Source: Protea cynaroides (taxonomy: Eukaryota > Streptophyta > Magnoliopsida > Proteales > Proteaceae). From it: a DNA stretch of 64,000 nt. Location: contig CM053267.1 of the NCBI GenBank assembly GCA_028583415.1, positions 16,487,109-16,551,108 of the forward strand. The letters are read 5' to 3'. This document shows, in pieces, positions 59,260 to 64,000 of this stretch; position 1 is the first letter of the stretch, and each line of letters begins with the position of its first letter. Below the pieces are notes generated by a model, which had not been told where the DNA came from, did not search any database, and saw nothing but the letters and a program-made list of their open reading frames with translations. The position numbers were made by a program, and so were the translations under genes.

Positions 59260-59308
<49 letters not shown>
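59260..59308. repeat. (GA)n microsatellite
   Basis: About 24 GA units without interruption. Read on the minus strand (CT)n it lies at the start of the LINE and creates an artificial serine/leucine frame. Confidence 0.95.
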
Positions 59309-59310
<2 letters not shown>

Positions 59311-59330
59311 CAAGGTTCACAATGGAGATA

Positions 59331-59641
59331 ACATTCTAATCAACAAATTGATGAGCATCCACACAAGGGAGGAGATTGCAGATGGAGGAGCAAAAGCTTA
59401 AGGAAACAACACCGAGGAAGTTGGAGTTGGCCCAGCTTTAAGGGCTAAAACCACTTCCATAGGCCTGATCATGGGAAGGAGGAGGAGATCCCTTTTTTTT
59501 TTTTTTTTTTTTTTTTACCTATTTATAAAAAAAACATTTTTGATATGAATAAAATGTTGTTTGTTAGATACTATGCATAATAGATTGTAGAATGAGAAAT
59601 AAGTTTGATATTCTACTAAGAATAACAAAAAATGTTTTTGT
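59331..59641. other. Non-coding, with poly(T) run
   Basis: A 25-nt T run at 59492-59516 follows GGAGATCCC. From 59530 the text (AACATTTTTGATATGAATAA, AATGTTGTTTGTTAGATACT) is typical of MULE-type subterminal repeats and may be the left part of the element ending at 60412. Confidence 0.4.
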
Positions 59642-60170
59642 GATCCCTTTATCCGATCGACCTGAAATTTAGACACCCTTACCTTTTTCTCTTGGCCTTG
59701 ACATCCAACAGATGTGATCGGAGGTTGGACGGCTGGAAAAGTACAACTGAGGTGGTCGAAATTAAGAACAAGAGTTGAATTTTTTTCAAGTTGCAGAATT
59801 TTCTAAGCATTGACATTTTTGATCCCTTTATCCGAATGACCTGAAATTTGGACACCTTTACCGTTTTCCTTGGTTTTGATGTCCAACAGATCTAATCGGA
59901 GGTTGATCGGCCAGAAAAATATAACTAAGGTGGCCGAAATCAAGAACGAGAGTTGGATTTCTTCAAGTTGCAGAAATTTTCAAATCTTGATATCTAGTGA
60001 TCTACTTTTCTGATTAACTTGAATTTGGAAAACTTTGCCGTTTTTTGCCTATACTTGACATCCAACGGAATGGATCGAAGGTTGGACGGTTAGAAAAGTC
60101 TTTTATGGTGGCCGAATCAATGAAACAAAGAAGGAGAAAGAAAGAGGAGTGGATGAGAAGCTAATGTTAT
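59642..60170. repeat. Three ~178-bp tandem repeats
   Basis: Units start GATCCCTTTATCCGA at 59642 and 59821 and, more diverged, GATCTACTTTTCTGA at 59999. Each contains ACCTGAAATTT(A/G)GACACC, GACATCCAACAGAT, GGAGGTTG(G/A)(A/T)CGG and AAGTTGCAGAA. The spacing is 179 and 178 bp. Confidence 0.88.
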
Positions 60171-60279
60171 AAAAAATATTGGTTTTACTATTTTACCCTC
60201 ACTTAAAACACATGCTCATTAAAGTCTTGCACAATAACAAGCAAAAACTATTTTTGGCCAAAAATTAAAAAGAGGTCTT

Positions 60280-60412
60280 GACCTCTTTTTGTTTTTGAGG
60301 CTATTTTTATTTTTTCTTTTCATAAACAACATAAAAAAATGATACCAAACACCTACAACAACAAAAACGTGTCATAAAAACAAAAAGAAAAATGATACCG
60401 AAGAGAGCCTTT
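60280..60412 (-). mobile_element. Terminal part of a MULE/MITE-type element
   Basis: The minus strand begins GGCTCTCTTCGGTATCATTT, then TTCTTTTTGTTTTTATGACA, and repeats GTGTTTGGTATCATTTTTTT. This is the style of many plant Mutator-like termini. With the 59530-59640 text it may delimit a ~0.9-kb element containing the 178-bp repeats. No 9-bp duplication could be confirmed. Confidence 0.45.
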
Positions 60413-61441
60413 GTTATCTTCTTTTATTTCGCTTTTGGTTTTCTTTTCCTTGATCTTCATCTGTTCAGAGATACTTTTGTCTCTCCGATGCTTGGAGCTT
60501 TGCTTTCTAATCTGTTGGTTACTCAAGGATGTAAGGCTCTAAATTATGTGCTTTTGATTTGAATAATTTTCTTGCTCAAAAACCCATCATATTTTGGATT
60601 TTTTTGGCCAATGACATTGGGTTCTGATTAGGGGTTCTCTCCATTATATTTATGTAATTTATTGAGATTTTTTCATAAGATTTTTGTTTGTCGCTTCTAT
60701 ATGTTGTACCATTTCCTCTGCTGTATAGGAACCATATGGTGATATGCACGTAAGTCATTAACGTATTGACATTGGCGAAAGCTTTGATTCCTCCTTGCTG
60801 CTCACAAAATTAGGGTATTCTTCAACGTGAGCGAACAATACATTTTTTTTTCAGGTATTTTTTGTTTCTGAACTTGTACACTTGGGTTCAAATTTCTCGA
60901 TTTCATCGAACATCTAGTACATCTTCCAGCTCATTTATTTATTTTAATGGGTTGCACGGGGAATAATACTTTCTTCTGTTATGTTGTTTAACAGTTAAAA
61001 GAAAAAAAAAATTCAATGCCTTTGTTGTTGTTGTTCTATATTTTTTTCTCTCTTTCTGTCCTTTCTTTCTAATCAAAACTTTTCTGAAGTATTAGTTTAG
61101 ATGGATTTTTGCATTTCATATATTCTAAATCATTATCTGATATTAAATTCTGTTGCATTACCACTATCTCTGTTTTTTCTCCCCTCTGTTTAAGTTGGCT
61201 CACTGTTTTTTTTCCTTGTTCTGGCTTATGATCATTCTGTAAGATTTAACTTTTTTTTTTTTGTGGTAATCCTTTTAGATTTTAACAAGTTGGTGCCAGA
61301 AGGATTTTGAATTTATGCCAAGTATATGGGGTTGATTGAATATGTTGTGATAGTTATTTTACTGAATTTTTTTTCTATTTCTTTTTATTTATAAATCACA
61401 CAGTGCTTGTCTAAGCTTTTGATATATTTGTTTCTTTCCAG
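60413..61441 (+). other. Leader/intron upstream of the ATCase coding start
   Basis: T-rich DNA ending TTGTTTCTTTCCAG|GGGCAG at 61441, a strong acceptor. The ATCase leader therefore probably has an intron and its first exon lies further left. No coding sequence. Confidence 0.5.
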
Positions 61442-61473
61442 GGGCAGTAGAAGTTGGTTCGTCTGCTTCCACA

Positions 61474-62262
61474 ATGTCTTCATCTTCTTTTTGTCCTTAC
61501 ACCTTGCACAAGGGTGCAGTTAGTTTTAGAGTAGCTAATATTTCTGAAACAAAATGTCATCCACGGTTTTTGCAGTCCTGTTCTAGTCTCCCATATAAAC
61601 CATCAGCTATTTCTAATTCTATGTCAAGTTCTGTTTGTATGGTCCCAATACACTCATGGTTCTTCACTGAGAAGCGATTGCAGTGGGGACTTACTGGAAG
61701 AAGCTTACCAAGTAATGGAAATCGATGCAAGGCAGTATGCATAGAAAAATCATGTTCATTTCAAGTAGGGGAAAAGTTTCAACTCGATGATGTGATTGAG
61801 GCACAACAGTTTGACAGAGGTATCTTGAATGCTATATTTGAAGTGGCCCGTGAGATGGAGAACGTTGAGAAGAACTCTCCTGGAAGCCAGATTTTGAAGG
61901 GCTATCTAATGGCTACTCTCTTTTACGAACCTTCAACAAGAACGAGGCTTTCCTTTGAGTCTGCCATGAAGCATTTGGGTGGAGAAGTTTTGACAACAGA
62001 AAATGCACGTGAGTTTTCATCAGCAGCAAAAGGAGAAACCTTGGAAGGTACTTATCTTAGGGGTTTTTAACTTCGTTCATATTTATTGCACCTGGTTCTC
62101 ATCTTCAAACCTTGATAAGCAGATACTATAAGAACTGTTGAAGGATACTCGGATATTATAGTGATGAGGCATTTTGAAAGTGGTGCTGCCAGAAGGGCAG
62201 CAGCTACAGCAAGCATTCCTGTTATTAATGCTGGGGATGGTCCAGGGCAGCATCCAACACAG
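61474..62262 (+). CDS. PYRB: Aspartate carbamoyltransferase, plastid precursor (first two coding exons)
   Basis: ATCase joins carbamoyl phosphate and aspartate to N-carbamoylaspartate, the committed step of pyrimidine synthesis, in plastids. Exon 1 (61474-62047) starts MSSSSFCPYTLHKGAVSFRV, a serine-rich transit peptide of about 70-80 residues, and then carries FQLDDVIEAQQFDRGIL and LFYEPSTRTRLSFESAMKHL; STRT is the carbamoyl-phosphate loop. Donor GAAG|GTACTT. Exon 2 (62123-62262) continues in frame (ETLE-DTIRT) with YSDIIVMRHFESGAARRAAA and GDGPGQHPTQ, the second phosphate/substrate motif. Donor ACACAG|GTATTT. About 238 codons are present; the family is near 390, and the remaining exons (normally beginning ALLDVYTI) lie right of the window. 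Both exons are intact. Confidence 0.93.
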
Positions 62263-63841
62263 GTATTTCTAGTAATATACCATTTCCAGCTAATTTAGTG
62301 AATAGATATTTGTCTATAAAACTTATTTATTTCCTCACTTTGGATTTATCTTTTGTTTGTAGCATTATGGATGCCTCATATAATAATTTTCCCATAGAAG
62401 ATGAGAGATAACTCTTTCCGGTTGGTAGGGTAGTCAGAGAGTTACCTGAGGTCTGTAAGACACACCCTTAATTTCTCTTCCTAGTCTCACCCATCTGCAC
62501 ATCTCACCAACTCGCTACTCTTTCCTTATCTCTGCTGCACCAATAAAGAGGGATTAACATACCTCTACTCCTCTTCTTGGCACTGATCTGACCTCATCCA
62601 TCAGACCTGCAATAGCAAGAGGTGTTGGTTCTATCACTTCCATCTCTTCTGATGTCTCTACTAGCTCCATTCCCCTCCTTACTAGACTGCTCTACCCAGT
62701 AAAATATGAAGCCCTGAATTTCTTTAGTACTCTCCACAGAAATCTTGCACCTTCTAAAGATAAGTTCATTCCTGTTGTCAAAATGACTTTCCCACGAACT
62801 CTAATTCTTCCACCACTTTCCACCCTTGCCTAGCATCTGTCCACTAGCAATATCCTTGTTCCTCCTCAAGGCACTTCATCCCCCTCAGCTTAGGAGTTGT
62901 ACTATTCTGAATCATCTTCAAAACTAATGAGTTCTTGGCTGATGACCCCTCTTCTTGCTCATCCTTCCAGCTTTGCGATTCGCCATCATTGCTCTCACTT
63001 CCAGCTATCTGCAATTGGTTTCCACGACCATTGAACACTCCCTTTGCTTATTGGGGGTGGACATTTGACCTTAGGAGGGGCTTCTTTGCACTACTCACCA
63101 ACTACCACCTCCCTTTCTAAGTCCTCTACAATCTCCACCATCCTTGCAATAGCCACCTCTTCTTAAATAATCCCAATTTTATTCCCATATCTCTAAAACA
63201 CTCCTTCTCACCTGCGTAGACCGAACAGTTTGACCCTCACCTAAAGCCTGACCACTATTGATGCATGTTATTGACTGGGCACAACTCTATTACTCATGTA
63301 ACCAGATCTCTCCCCAAGGGTTGGGTTGTTGGATGATAAAAGCTTGTGTAGTCAGCATAGAGATGCAGGTTCGAGCTTGTGGGAATCCCCACTTCATGCA
63401 AAATCTGAAGGTTAAGACGAACCTCAATCTCTTGCACCTCTATATTTTCCCTCTCTAAACCTCTTGACTAGCTGTGGTCCTAAAGGCTATATTTTCCATT
63501 TCCCCCACTTCCCCATGTTCCCATCACATTTGAAATTTGTACATCTTTGCTCTCACAAGCACATGCAAAAACCCTAACAGGCCTTGTACCAGACTTGTAC
63601 CAGACTTCGTTTGATCAGTTGATCTGTCCCTTCATTGCCCCCGCTGGGACTCTACCTGTTCCTAGTACCACTAGAACGACTCTACATGAACTTTACTTCC
63701 CTCTTGAACAGGCATTCTGATGAAACAGTTTATTTGATTCTCTTTCCAAACCTTGCGTGGTTGTGGATCGGTGGCAACACCCAAGAGGTATGGTGAATTT
63801 GTTATCTAAAAATTTAACTCCAAAAGCTGTTCAATCGATGG
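62263..63841 (+). other. ATCase intron 2, with repeat-like content
   Basis: No exon continuing after HPTQ was found before the window ends, so the intron exceeds 1.7 kb. From about 62390 the sequence is C/T-rich and unlike the other intron; the minus-strand frame 63038-62844 (QSWKDEQEEGSSAKNSLVL) is weakly reminiscent of a LINE ORF1 tail. GGTTCGAGC at about 63370 resembles a tRNA B box, but no A box is clear. Confidence 0.45.
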
Positions 63842-64000
63842 TGTTGCGACCAGAATCAACACGTCGTCTTTAGGGAATTTGATGACCCGCAAGTGACAGG
63901 ATGAGGTGGGAACGGGGCTTTGTATCTTGTGGCCATTTCGATGCCTAAGTTAGATTCTAGACCGCAAGCAGCAGTTCAAAGGTTATTCATTGAGAAATAA
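63842..64000 (-). repeat. LTR entering the window edge, related to element D
   Basis: TGTTGCGACCAGAATCAACA resembles TGTTACGATTGGAAATCGTC (32610), and CGATGCCTAAGTTAGATTC resembles AATGCCTAAGTCAGATTC (32711). No primer site precedes it, so it is more likely a solo LTR or the outer end of an element than an internal boundary. It lies in ATCase intron 2. Confidence 0.5.

Larger units (their letters stand above)
57049..59330 (-). mobile_element. L1-like LINE with ORF1 and 3' tail, ORF2 missing
   Basis: The 3' end, on the minus strand, is TTGTTGTGCTCTCTTCCCC, TAGGTTAATAAATTATCTATC, TACC and poly(A) (57049-57061). This is the usual tail of plant L1 elements. ORF1 pieces lie at 59313-57420. The endonuclease/RT ORF2, normally several kb between ORF1 and tail, is absent, so the copy was made from or reduced to a deleted form. 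A (GA)n tract lies near the 5' end. Confidence 0.75.

Noticed and set aside
57033..59520. Long target duplication around the LINE
   Set aside because: TTACCT next to T runs on both sides is suggestive, but both flanks are low-complexity and no duplication longer than six bases could be aligned.
63258..63458. Possible tRNA-derived SINE
   Set aside because: GGTTCGAGC looks like a B box, but no convincing A box, poly(A) tail or target duplication was found.

Overview
This is repeat-dense nuclear DNA from a flowering plant. The evidence is the plant-type retroelements (chromovirus LTR retrotransposons with a chromodomain, an initiator-tRNA-Met primer site, LARD-like, L1-like, MULE and hAT elements), GT-AG introns, and a plastid-type aspartate carbamoyltransferase gene entering at the right edge. 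The species cannot be named from the sequence. Almost no intact protein gene is present. The only gene that looks functional is the ATCase gene, of which the first two coding exons are visible (61474-62262).

Left part (1-33342): a stack of nested LTR retrotransposons. Element A (+ strand, Ty3/gypsy chromovirus, 5' end outside the window) carries decayed gag-pol at 13-4591 and its 3' LTR at 15256-17535. Element B (minus strand, 4592-15211, same family) inserted into the last codons of A's pol and left a 5-bp duplication, GTATG. B keeps protease, RT, RNase H, integrase and chromodomain remnants, but where gag should be it carries an unrelated gene in the opposite direction (11265-12628). Five bases after A comes element C (minus strand, 17541-32361), a 14.8-kb LARD-like element with 3.1-kb LTRs and a non-coding interior full of tandem arrays. 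A and C lie inside a fourth element, D (minus strand), whose gag start, primer site and 5' LTR survive at 32367-33342.

Middle part (33343-49209): a Mutator-like (MULE) region. A + strand mudrA-type gene has lost its transposase core but keeps the SWIM and CCHC fingers (36379-37648). A convergent minus-strand gene encodes a GRF zinc-finger/coiled-coil/membrane protein (43368-40647). Solo LTRs related to A and B broke this region: 38098-40174 (TSD CAGAC), 40947-43291 (inside the GRF gene) and 43754-48270 (TSD AGATG), the last split by a further solo LTR at 44781-47112 (TSD GAGTA).

Right part (49210-64000): non-coding DNA with a foldback element, a 1.04-kb hAT-type MITE with 8-bp TSD (52161-53200), an L1-like LINE lacking ORF2 (57049-59330), a ~178-bp tandem repeat (59642-60170), then the ATCase gene.

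Most interesting signals: (1) a 44-45-codon reading frame of fixed length kept in every well-preserved LTR of this superfamily, immediately after an AG|G splice-acceptor-like site, although the LTR families have diverged widely; (2) a 71-bp GT-AG intron candidate between gag and pol in element A whose removal joins the two frames exactly, so that splicing could set the Gag:Gag-Pol ratio; (3) the gag-less element B with an antisense gene whose upstream region carries the same GGGTCGA motif array as the LTRs.
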